Part shown: positions 1-5,365 of the stretch, in pieces
Layout: every line of letters begins with the position of its first letter
How positions within the stretch are numbered: the first letter of the stretch is position 1
DNA from: Pseudomonadota bacterium
GTDB lineage: Bacteria > Pseudomonadota > Gammaproteobacteria > Steroidobacterales > Woeseiaceae
Reading direction: 5' to 3'
Assembly: GCA_022565135.1 (NCBI GenBank)
Contig: JADFKA010000142.1
Location: forward strand, 1-5,476
Length of the DNA: 5,476 nucleotides
The notes under the pieces: generated by a model
The model's database searches: none
What the model was told of the DNA's origin: nothing
What the model saw: only the letters and a program-made list of their open reading frames with translations
Made by a program: the position numbers and the translations under genes

Positions 1-1
1 G

Positions 2-304
2 CTTGCACATGTGCGTCGTGGCGACGTTGTGAAGGTGCATTCGCTGCGGCGCGGCGCGGCCGAGGCGATTGAGGCCATTGCTCACGGCAGTCCAGAGGAG
101 TCCAGGGTCGTTGGCCGCGCCATTGAGGACATCGATTTACCAAAGGGCGCATCTATCGTCGCGCTAGTGCGCAGTAACCAGGTCATCATCGCGCACCACG
201 ACACCGTCGTCGAGCGCGATGATCACGTAATCTTGTTCCTGACAGATCGACGCAAGATTGAAAGCCTGGAGAAATTGTTCCAGGTCGGCGTATCTTTCGT
301 CTGA
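2..304 (+). CDS. trkA: TrkA, C-terminal fragment (Trk potassium uptake, NAD-binding regulatory subunit)
   Basis: This is the last roughly 100 residues of TrkA, the cytoplasmic peripheral subunit that binds nucleotide and gates the TrkH potassium pore. The frame is open from position 2 to the TGA at 302-304 and the gene continues upstream of the window. The GTG at 11 is an internal valine, not a start, because the reading LAHVRRGD runs through it in the family pattern. Recognisable pieces are HVRRGDVVKVHSLRRGAAEA, VVGRAIEDIDLPKG, VIIAHHDTVVERDDHVILFL and the terminal EKLFQ; together they form the second RCK_C (TrkA_C) ligand-binding domain. The Rossmann domains are outside the window. In many gammaproteobacteria trkA sits after fmt and rsmB and before trkH, and trkH does follow here after 15 nt. 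The identification rests on close resemblance to remembered E. coli TrkA. Confidence 0.95.
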   Translation, partial: LAHVRRGDVVKVHSLRRGAAEAIEAIAHGSPEESRVVGRAIEDIDLPKGASIVALVRSNQVIIAHHDTVVERDDHVILFLTDRRKIESLEKLFQVGVSFV

Positions 305-319
305 CACCGGCTCACACGA

Positions 320-1771
320 ATGAACTTGACTGCGGTACAAAGAATTCTTGGCCTGCTGCTCATGATGTTCAGCCTGACGATGCTGCCGCCTGTCATTATC
401 AGCCTCGTATTTGACGAGCAATCGTGGCTGCCGTTTGTCAAGGGTTTTGGTCTGACGCTGGTAGCCGGACTGCTATTCTGGCTGCCCGTAAATCGTTCAC
501 GCAAGGATCTCCGCCTGCGCGACGGTTTTCTCGTGGTCGCTTCGTTCTGGACTGTGCTTGGAATCTTTGGTGCCGCCCCGTTCTTGTTCGCGCCCGACTT
601 GTCGATGTCGGTCACCGATGCCATTTTCGAATCGATGTCTGGACTTACGACGACGGGCGCGACTGTATTAACCGGTCTCGACGAACTACCGAAGTCCATT
701 CTCTATTATAGGCAGCAACTGCAATGGCTCGGCGGCATGGGTATTATTGTTCTTGCTGTTGCCGTGCTACCGATGCTTGGCGTTGGCGGCATGCAACTCT
801 ACCGCGCGGAGACGCCGGGACCTGTCAAAGACACCAAGCTCACACCGCGTATCACCGAAACCGCCAAGGCACTCTGGTATGTCTACCTCGCATTCACGAT
901 AGCGTGCACAGTCTCCTACATAGCCGCGGGAATGGGGTGGTTCGATGCCTTGTGTCACGCGTTTTCGACAGTCGCTATCGGCGGCTTCTCGACGCATGAT
1001 CTGAGTATTGGATACTTCAACAGCAATGCGATCAATTTAGTCGCAATCGTGTTTATGTTTGCAGCTGGCATTAACTTCTCCTTGCATTTCTTTGCCTGGC
1101 GATACATCTCAATAAAACACTACACACACGACCCGGAGTTTCGTGCCTATACATTTATACTTTTTGCCACCGTCGTGATTGTGGTTACAACCCTGCTGCA
1201 AACCCAGAGCTACGATACTCCGGGGCAGGCAATAATCCACGGTATGTTCCAGGCCGTCTCTATCGCAACAACGACCGGCTATATAACAGACAGCTTCGTT
1301 GCGTGGCCGGGCGCATTGCCGACTTTGTTAATTTTTGCAAGCTTCATTGGCGGCTCCGCCGGATCGACGGCCGGAGGCATCAAGGTCATTCGATGTTTCC
1401 TGATTTACAAGCAGGGTGTCCGTGAAATTGCCCGACTCATTCACCCCAGTGCCGAAATTCCGATCAAACTCGGCAACAAAACGGTTCCACCTCGCGTGGT
1501 CGACGCCGTATGGGGGTTTTTCTCAATATACGTTGTTGTGTTCAGCATCATGATGTTGGCAATGATGGCAACGGGTCTTGATCAGGTGACCGCTTTTTCG
1601 GCCGTTGCAGCCACGCTCAATAATCTCGGACCCGGGCTCGGCGACGTATCGTCAGGTTTCATGACCGTGTCGGACGCTGCCAAGTGGATCGCCGTGGTCG
1701 GTATGCTTCTCGGTCGTCTCGAGATATTTACACTGCTCGTGTTGATTACACCGACGTTTTGGCGCCATTAG
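320..1771 (+). CDS. trkH: TrkH, potassium uptake channel-like membrane subunit
   Basis: TrkH is the integral membrane pore of the Trk K+ uptake system and works as a dimer gated by the TrkA ring. The protein has 483 residues, the E. coli length. All four pseudo-repeat filter loops are present: TTTGAT at 110-115, TVAIGGFSTHD at 217-227, SIATTTGYITDSF at 314-326 and TLNNLGPGLG at 432-441. The glycine-rich segment GGSAGSTAGGIKVIR at 344-358 matches the intramembrane gating loop of the third repeat. WLGGMGIIVLAVAVLP at 136-151 and the C-terminal GRLEIFTLL are also family hallmarks. The ATG at 320 aligns with the E. coli start, but no clear Shine-Dalgarno lies before it, and the start is only 15 nt after the trkA stop, so translational coupling with trkA is likely. 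No truncation or missing filter residue is seen. TrkG is the only close alternative name; the trkA neighbour favours TrkH. Confidence 0.97.
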   Translation: MNLTAVQRILGLLLMMFSLTMLPPVIISLVFDEQSWLPFVKGFGLTLVAGLLFWLPVNRSRKDLRLRDGFLVVASFWTVLGIFGAAPFLFAPDLSMSVTDAIFESMSGLTTTGATVLTGLDELPKSILYYRQQLQWLGGMGIIVLAVAVLPMLGVGGMQLYRAETPGPVKDTKLTPRITETAKALWYVYLAFTIACTVSYIAAGMGWFDALCHAFSTVAIGGFSTHDLSIGYFNSNAINLVAIVFMFAAGINFSLHFFAWRYISIKHYTHDPEFRAYTFILFATVVIVVTTLLQTQSYDTPGQAIIHGMFQAVSIATTTGYITDSFVAWPGALPTLLIFASFIGGSAGSTAGGIKVIRCFLIYKQGVREIARLIHPSAEIPIKLGNKTVPPRVVDAVWGFFSIYVVVFSIMMLAMMATGLDQVTAFSAVAATLNNLGPGLGDVSSGFMTVSDAAKWIAVVGMLLGRLEIFTLLVLITPTFWRH

Positions 1772-1773
1772 GA
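1770..1773 (+). promoter_or_regulatory. Ribosome binding site (AGGA) of dctQ, overlapping the trkH stop
   Basis: AGGA lies 8 nt before the TTG at 1782 and shares two bases with the trkH stop TAG (1769-1771). It is the main support for the unusual TTG start of dctQ: no ATG or GTG that would leave the first membrane helix whole lies in frame nearby. The arrangement suggests ribosomes finishing trkH could restart on dctQ. Confidence 0.6.
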
Positions 1774-1781
1774 ATTGCCGT

Positions 1782-2303
1782 TTGAGTGACTCATCGAGCC
1801 CTGGCTCATCACAAAACCTGTTAGACCGCTTCAGCCGTGCTACCGGCGAAATATTGTCATGGCTGACACTCGCGATGGTCATTGTCACCTTTGTCGTTGT
1901 CATCATGCGCTACGTGTTCAATGCCGGCCTGATCTGGATTCAAGAGTCAGTGATCTGGATGCACGGGGCCGTCTTTATGCTCGGCGCTGCCTACACACTG
2001 CTGCTCGAAGAACATGTTCGTGTCGATATTTTTTATCACAAGATGAGCGCACAGCACCGCGGCTGGATCGATCTGATCGGCGTTGTCGTATTCCTGCTGC
2101 CGTTGTGTGGACTCCTTGCGTACAAGTCTTATGACTTCGCGGTCGTGTCATGGTCACTGCATGAATCTTCTCGCGAACCCGGCGGTCTGCCCTATCCGCT
2201 GATTCCCATGCTCAAGACAATCGTGGTCATCATGCCCGTCGCTGTCGCACTGCAGGGAATCTCGCTGCTGCTGCGCTCGCTCGCGGCGATTCGGCGGAGC
2301 TAG
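1782..2303 (+). CDS. dctQ: TRAP transporter small permease subunit (DctQ family)
   Basis: This is the small, four-helix membrane subunit of a tripartite ATP-independent periplasmic transporter; it braces the large DctM subunit and helps dock the substrate-binding protein. The protein has 173 residues. Hydrophobic segments lie near residues 24-44, 52-73, 97-114 and 143-165. RYVFNAGLIWIQE at 43-55, HVRVDIFYHKMS at 78-89 and the stretch with EPGGLPYPLIPMLK near 132-144 match the subgroup usually labelled mannitol/chloroaromatic-type (FcbT2-like, COG4665). The start is TTG, chosen for its AGGA at 8 nt and because it gives a short polar N-terminus before the first helix. It begins 10 nt after trkH and ends 2 nt before the dctM start, so it very probably shares their transcript. 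The subgroup label is a homology name and does not establish substrate. Confidence 0.9.
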   Translation: MSDSSSPGSSQNLLDRFSRATGEILSWLTLAMVIVTFVVVIMRYVFNAGLIWIQESVIWMHGAVFMLGAAYTLLLEEHVRVDIFYHKMSAQHRGWIDLIGVVVFLLPLCGLLAYKSYDFAVVSWSLHESSREPGGLPYPLIPMLKTIVVIMPVAVALQGISLLLRSLAAIRRS

Positions 2304-2305
2304 CA

Positions 2306-3679
2306 ATGGAATGGGTTCCGCTGCTGCTCTTCATCTCGGTAATTGCGGTGTTACTCGCTGGTTTTCCCGTTGCGTTTACCCTTGGTGGAACAGCACTGAT
2401 CTTTGCCGGTATCGGAGCGCTGACTGGTAACTTTAACGACGCGCTGCTGACCGGGTTGCCCAATCGGGTATTCGGCATCATGAGCAATACAACGCTCGTT
2501 GCCGTGCCGCTATTCGTTTTCATGGGCGTGACACTCGAGCGCGCACGCATCGCCGAGGATTTACTCGATTCCATGAGTGCGCTATTCGGCTCCCTGCGCG
2601 GCGGGCTGGGCATTTCGGTCACTCTCGTCGGCATGCTGCTCGCCGCAAGCACCGGAATCGTAGGCGCAACTGTCGTTACGATGGGCTTGCTGTCGCTGCC
2701 CACAATGTTACGGCGTGGCTACTCCCCGGAAATAGCGGCTGGCACGATCTGCGCATCTGGCACGCTGGGGCAAATCATTCCGCCGTCAATCATCCTTGTC
2801 ATGCTCGGCGACGTCATGACGTCGGCCTATCAGGAAGCCCAACTCAAGATGGGTATTTTCTCGCCGAAGACGGTATCGGTTGGAGATTTGTTCGCGGGCG
2901 CGTTGATTCCGGGCCTCATGCTCGTGCTGCTGTACATCCTGTATATCATCATTGTCGCTCGGCTCCGTCCAGACATCATGCCTGCGCATATCCGCGGTCC
3001 AGACGAGCAGATCACCGCCGGTCGCATCATGAAAGCACTGTTGCAGCCATTGATGCTCATTTTCGCGGTGCTGGGCTCGATACTGTTTGGGCTCGCAACC
3101 CCGACAGAAGCGGCGGCCGTCGGTGCCATGGGCGCATTGCTGCTGGCGATAGCGCGCCGGCAACTTAGCCTGCCGCGGCTCCGTGAAATCATGCAGAGAA
3201 CGTTGCGCATCAGCAGCATGGTATTCATGATCCTGATCGGCGCGTCCATGTTTTCTCTCGTCTTTCGTGGCTATGGTGGCGACGACGGTGTGCGTGCCAT
3301 TCTCGATGCCCTGCCCGGTGGCGTCATTGGTGCCGTTTTGCTCGTGATGCTCGTGATGTTTTTGCTGGGCTTTGTTCTCGACTTTATCGAGATAACGTTC
3401 GTCGTAGTACCGATTGTCGGACCCGTGCTGCTCGCGATGGGCCTCGACCCGGTCTGGCTCGGCATCATGATTGCGATCAACCTGCAGACCTCATTCCTGA
3501 CGCCGCCATTCGGATTTGCATTGTTCTATCTTCGCGGGGTTGCCCCGCCAGGCATATCGACGGTGCAAATTTATCGTGGCGTCATGCCGTTCGTCGCCAT
3601 TCAAATTTTCGCGCTGATCCTGCTCGCCATCTTTCCCGACATCGTCACCTGGCTGCCGAACCGAATCTATGGCAGTTGA
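2306..3679 (+). CDS. dctM: TRAP transporter large permease subunit (DctM family)
   Basis: This is the large membrane subunit of the TRAP transporter, the elevator-type part that carries substrate and sodium across the inner membrane. The protein has 457 residues, usual for the family, and is hydrophobic throughout. Conserved pieces are PLFVFMG at 68-74, GSLRGGLGIS at 95-104, GTLGQIIPPSI at 152-162, ATPTEAAAVG at 264-273, GFVLDFIEI at 355-363 and SFLTPPFGFALFYLRG at 396-411. The two PP-containing segments lie in the clamshell hairpins that line the transport site in solved relatives. The insert around residues 168-195, between the first hairpin and the next helix, is typical of the FcbT3-like subgroup (COG4664). 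The ATG at 2306 has GGAG at 2296-2299, 6 nt upstream, and lies 2 nt after the dctQ stop, indicating coupled translation. No binding-protein gene follows on this strand; the partner is the convergent dctP. Confidence 0.94.
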   Translation: MEWVPLLLFISVIAVLLAGFPVAFTLGGTALIFAGIGALTGNFNDALLTGLPNRVFGIMSNTTLVAVPLFVFMGVTLERARIAEDLLDSMSALFGSLRGGLGISVTLVGMLLAASTGIVGATVVTMGLLSLPTMLRRGYSPEIAAGTICASGTLGQIIPPSIILVMLGDVMTSAYQEAQLKMGIFSPKTVSVGDLFAGALIPGLMLVLLYILYIIIVARLRPDIMPAHIRGPDEQITAGRIMKALLQPLMLIFAVLGSILFGLATPTEAAAVGAMGALLLAIARRQLSLPRLREIMQRTLRISSMVFMILIGASMFSLVFRGYGGDDGVRAILDALPGGVIGAVLLVMLVMFLLGFVLDFIEITFVVVPIVGPVLLAMGLDPVWLGIMIAINLQTSFLTPPFGFALFYLRGVAPPGISTVQIYRGVMPFVAIQIFALILLAIFPDIVTWLPNRIYGS

Positions 3680-3701
3680 CGGCCGCCAGCTTACTGTCGT
3701 C

Positions 3702-3763
3702 AAGCACAGGGACGTCTCGGCTTACTTAATGCCCCATGCGCTCGCCAAGACGTCCCTGCACTT
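3702..3763. repeat. Internal hairpin of the foldback element (20-bp imperfect stem)
   Basis: Positions 3702-3721 pair with 3744-3763, including a perfect 11-bp block CAGGGACGTCT (3707-3717) with AGACGTCCCTG (3748-3758), around a 22-nt loop. The loop contains the ACTTAATGCCCCATGCGCTC block that can instead pair with 3834-3853. A further copy of the stem sequence, GACGTCCCCGCACTCA (3860-3875), is a direct repeat of 3749-3764 with 14 of 16 matches. No T-run follows on either strand, so this is not a canonical intrinsic terminator. Confidence 0.7.
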
Positions 3764-3876
3764 AACGACTCATGGCTGAGTACGGCGATATCGGGCTTGC
3801 ATGCGACCGTCGCTGAGAGCGGCGTTGTATGATGAGCGCATGGGGTATTAAGTGAACAGGACGTCCCCGCACTCAG
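3702..3876. repeat. Foldback repeat element (REPIN/MITE-like) between dctM and dctP
   Basis: The two ends of this 175-bp segment are inverted copies of each other. The left arm (3702-3743) runs AAGCACAGGGACGTCT then ACTTAATGCCCCATGCGCTC. The right arm (3834-3875), read on the minus strand, contains GGGGACGTCC then ACTTAATACCCCATGCGCTC. The inner 20-bp blocks (3724-3743 and 3834-3853) match at 19 of 20 positions, and the exception is a G-U pair in RNA. The outer GGGACGTC blocks align after a one-base gap. The centre encodes nothing recognisable. GGGACGTC plus ACTTAA arms recall the short intergenic repeats mobilised by REP-associated tyrosine transposases, but the family cannot be named from one copy. 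No target-site duplication is evident. It fills nearly all of the gap between two convergent genes and could act as a transcript-end barrier for both. Confidence 0.75.
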
Positions 3877-3883
3877 CCGTAGG

Positions 3884-4978
3884 TTATTCGCGTCGCGTCT
3901 CGAGGAATGCTTGCTCGGAGATGCGCTGGTTTGGCGTCGACTTCTCCAGGAAAGCGTAATAGGACTTCTGGATTTTTGCGGCGGCGGGATCTTTCGCGGA
4001 CATCTCATCAACAATCTCTTGCGTGAGTGACTTCAACAGATCCAGCACCGCTTCGGGAAACCGCCGCAGTTCGACGTTGGGATCATCGATGAGTTGTTGC
4101 AAGGCGAGCGCATTACCGTGCGTGTACTCAGCCATCATGTCCGTCGTAATCGCCTGACACGACGTTGCGACGATCGCCTGCAGGTCTGGCGGCAGTGACG
4201 CCCACGCATCCTTGTTGATGATGCACTCAAGGCCCGCGCCTGGTTCTTGCCAGCCGGGGTAGTAATAGTACCTGGCCGCCTTGTGTAAGCCGAACGAGAC
4301 GTCGTTGTACGGGCCGACCCATTCGGTTGCGTCTATCGCGCCGGTTTGCAATGACGTAAATATTTCCGAGCCTGGCATCGTCACGGGCGTACCTCCGGCG
4401 CGACGGAAAACCTCGCCACCGATACCGGGAATGCGCATCTTGAGCCCCTTGAGATCGCTGGCTGAATTGATTTCCTTGTTAAACCAGCCGCCCATTTGCA
4501 CGCCGGTATTACCGCAGGGGAATGGTACGAGATTGAATGGTGCATACAATTCGCGCCACAACTCGAGGCCACCGCCATAATACAGCCAGCCATTTAACTC
4601 GAGATGATTGAGTCCGAATGGAATAGAGGTAAAGTATTGCGCAGCGTCTACCTTGCCCTTGTGGTAGTACGACGCATCGTGTCCCATCTCGACAGTGCCC
4701 CTGCTCACAGCGTCAAACACCTCAAATGCAGGCACCAATTCGCCACCACCGTATACTTTTATCTTCAGCCTGCCCGCCGATGCCGCCGCAATTCGATCAG
4801 TCAGGTTATTGACAGCGATACCGAGACCCGGAAACCTCGGTGGCCATGACGTTACGCACGACCATTTAAAGGTCTCCGCGAACGTCCCGTTCGCGGATTC
4901 GCACCGTGGTGTTTCCTGACTACACGCAGCAACGCCCGCTGCGGCAGCGAGGCCGCCTACAAAATATCGTCTTTTCAT
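3884..4978 (-). CDS. dctP: TRAP transporter substrate-binding protein (DctP family, TakP-like)
   Basis: This is the extracytoplasmic solute receptor of a TRAP transporter, 364 residues, close to the length of Rhodobacter sphaeroides TakP. The N-terminus MKRRYFVGG followed by an alanine-rich stretch and GVAAC (15-19) is an export signal with both a Tat-like RR pair and a lipobox, so the mature protein may be lipid-anchored at Cys19. The body shows FKWSCVTSWPP at 37-47, GLGIAVNNLTDRI at 51-63, GVQMGGWFNKEI at 159-170, KMRIPGIGGEVFRRAGG at 180-196 and AIDATEWVGPYND at 214-226. In TakP-type receptors the Gln of GVQMGGWF, the Arg of MRIPG and the Glu-Trp pair form the cation-carboxylate site; Q161, R182, E219 and W220 are the counterparts by eye. 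A 2-oxoacid or hydroxyacid ligand is therefore likely but unproven. ATG 4978 was chosen over 4992-5092 alternatives for its ribosome site and signal peptide. The gene converges on dctQM, the evident partners. Confidence 0.92.
   Translation of the reverse strand: MKRRYFVGGLAAAAGVAACSQETPRCESANGTFAETFKWSCVTSWPPRFPGLGIAVNNLTDRIAAASAGRLKIKVYGGGELVPAFEVFDAVSRGTVEMGHDASYYHKGKVDAAQYFTSIPFGLNHLELNGWLYYGGGLELWRELYAPFNLVPFPCGNTGVQMGGWFNKEINSASDLKGLKMRIPGIGGEVFRRAGGTPVTMPGSEIFTSLQTGAIDATEWVGPYNDVSFGLHKAARYYYYPGWQEPGAGLECIINKDAWASLPPDLQAIVATSCQAITTDMMAEYTHGNALALQQLIDDPNVELRRFPEAVLDLLKSLTQEIVDEMSAKDPAAAKIQKSYYAFLEKSTPNQRISEQAFLETRRE
4875..4897. repeat. Perfect 10-bp hairpin inside the dctP coding region
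   Basis: TCCGCGAACG (4875-4884), loop TCC, CGTTCGCGGA (4888-4897). In the dctP mRNA the hairpin spans codons for about residues 28-35, just after the signal peptide and in the poorly conserved linker before the folded domain. The GC-rich stem is perfect, so it should form in RNA. No T-run follows. It may be chance, a translation-pacing structure, or a remnant of a palindromic insertion. Confidence 0.5.
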
Positions 4979-4984
4979 CCCTGT

Positions 4985-4988
4985 TCCT
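4985..4988 (-). promoter_or_regulatory. Ribosome binding site (AGGA) fixing the dctP start
   Basis: On the minus strand AGGA sits 6 nt before the ATG at 4978-4976. The in-frame ATG at 5092 would add 38 polar residues ahead of the export signal and has no comparable site, so the 4978 start is preferred. Confidence 0.75.
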
Positions 4989-4989
4989 G

Positions 4990-5039
4990 TTGGCAATGCT
5001 CGGGATCCCGATTCTATTGGCTGGCGCCAGCGATGCCAA
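4990..5039. other. Palindrome-rich segment in the dctP 5' leader
   Basis: TTGGCA (4990-4995) and TGCCAA (5034-5039) form an outer stem. They enclose two perfect palindromes, CGGGATCCCG (5001-5010) and GCTGGCGCCAGC (5020-5031). In a dctP transcript started in the AT-rich zone beyond 5100, this could fold as a three-way structure directly upstream of the AGGA. It resembles no riboswitch class I recognise; as DNA, either palindrome could be a dimeric regulator site. Confidence 0.35.
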
Positions 5040-5099
5040 TTCGCGTGCTCTGCAACGCCACTGCACGACCGCAGCCCCACCGGCTGCCCCATAATCGAT

Positions 5100-5200
5100 C
5101 ATAACGGGAATAATTATCCACAATTATCTCTAAAATTACCTTATGGGTATTTGCAGTATAAAAATCGTCAATAAGATATATTTGTGGCTTTTATTCATTG
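5100..5200. promoter_or_regulatory. AT-rich promoter zone upstream of dctP
   Basis: A sharply AT-rich stretch lies between GC-rich flanks. Read toward dctP (minus), it offers several -10-like hexamers: TATACT (5155-5160), GATAAT within 5124-5129, and GATAAT within 5114-5119. None has a good TTGACA at 16-18 bp, although TTGACG occurs nearby, so the exact start point cannot be chosen. Directly repeated AATTATC at 5112-5118 and 5122-5128 is spaced exactly 10 bp, one helical turn, with a related AATTA at 5134-5138. That pattern suits a regulator binding one face of the DNA. Confidence 0.4.
5114..5122 (+). promoter_or_regulatory. Perfect DnaA box (TTATCCACA)
   Basis: TTATCCACA is identical to the high-affinity consensus DnaA box of E. 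coli. It lies in the AT-rich intergenic stretch and overlaps both phased AATTATC repeats. Only one copy was seen, so this is not an origin; DnaA-responsive transcription or a titration site are the possible roles. A perfect 9-mer is expected only about 0.04 times in a window this size, but local AT-richness raises that. Confidence 0.45.
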
Positions 5201-5228
5201 AAAAGGCCCCGATCTGACGATCGGGACC
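5201..5228 (-). terminator. Intrinsic terminator on the minus strand
   Basis: On the minus strand GGTCCCGATC, loop GTCA, then GATCGGGGCC form a 10-bp stem with one G-U pair, followed immediately by TTTT. On the plus strand the hairpin is followed by ACCCC, not a T-run, so termination is directional. The dctP start lies more than 220 nt further on, and on the other side dtd is divergent, so no protein gene in view needs this terminator. It implies a minus-strand transcript starting between here and dtd, or one antisense to dtd. Confidence 0.6.
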
Positions 5229-5365
5229 CCATTCCTTCCCTGGTCCGGCCAGGGGACTGGAACCTGGATCGGCCATCCGTGGCATGATCCCAGGGTGGGG
5301 CTAACCGTGACCGCTGCAGAGAACCCCACCCGCCGGCCGGTCCCCCCAGCATGCCTGCATCTCCG
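5201..5365 (-). ncRNA. Candidate structured small RNA in the dctP-dtd gap (unrecognised)
   Basis: The minus strand upstream of the terminator is GC-rich and strongly structured. A long-range stem pairs 5335-5343 with 5242-5250 (8 of 9 pairs). Inside it are two abutting hairpins: 5293-5331, with a perfect 8-bp stem (GGGTGGGG/CCCCACCC) and a 23-nt loop, and 5265-5292, with a TGGATC/GATCCCA stem and an inner GCCA/TGGC stem of four-base loop. An alternative hairpin at 5238-5254 (CCCTGG/CCAGGG) competes with the outer stem. A weak -10-like CATAGT at 5375-5370 would put the 5' end near 5363, giving an RNA of about 160 nt; no convincing -35 was found. I do not recognise 6S, 4.5S, RNase P, tmRNA or a known riboswitch. 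The strand is set by the terminator alone. Alternatives are a plus-strand dtd leader or a repeat element. Confidence 0.4.

Noticed and set aside
11..304. A complete small gene starting at GTG 11
   Set aside because: The frame is open to the window edge and the residues before the GTG continue the TrkA pattern, so it is the tail of trkA.
223..699. Minus-strand open frame antisense to trkA/trkH
   Set aside because: It lies wholly within strongly supported trkA and trkH and shows no family pattern.
2230..2703. Long minus-strand open frame antisense to dctQ/dctM (157 codons)
   Set aside because: Composition is dominated by Ser, Thr, Pro and Ala, as expected from the complement of a hydrophobic membrane-protein gene; the well-supported permease genes occupy the plus strand.
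3702..3763. Intrinsic terminator for dctM or dctP
   Set aside because: The hairpin is strong but lacks a T-run on either strand; any effect on transcription would be non-canonical.
3680..3883. CRISPR array or integron attC site in the convergent gap
   Set aside because: The repeats are inverted, not regularly spaced direct repeats, and no integrase or Cas gene is near.
4979..5092. N-terminal extension of dctP from an ATG at 5092
   Set aside because: It would add 38 polar, low-complexity residues ahead of a clear export signal and lacks a ribosome site; ATG 4978 has AGGA at 6 nt.
4906..5094. Plus-strand reading frame with a hydrophobic stretch opposite the dctP 5' end
   Set aside because: It starts on GTG without a ribosome site inside dctP antisense; the hydrophobicity mirrors the codon pattern of the leader and signal region.
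5250..5260. 11-base match (minus CCAGTCCCCTG) to remembered E. coli 6S RNA
   Set aside because: The rest of the 6S architecture is missing: too little sequence follows before the terminator, and there is no closing stem around a central bubble. Probably chance.
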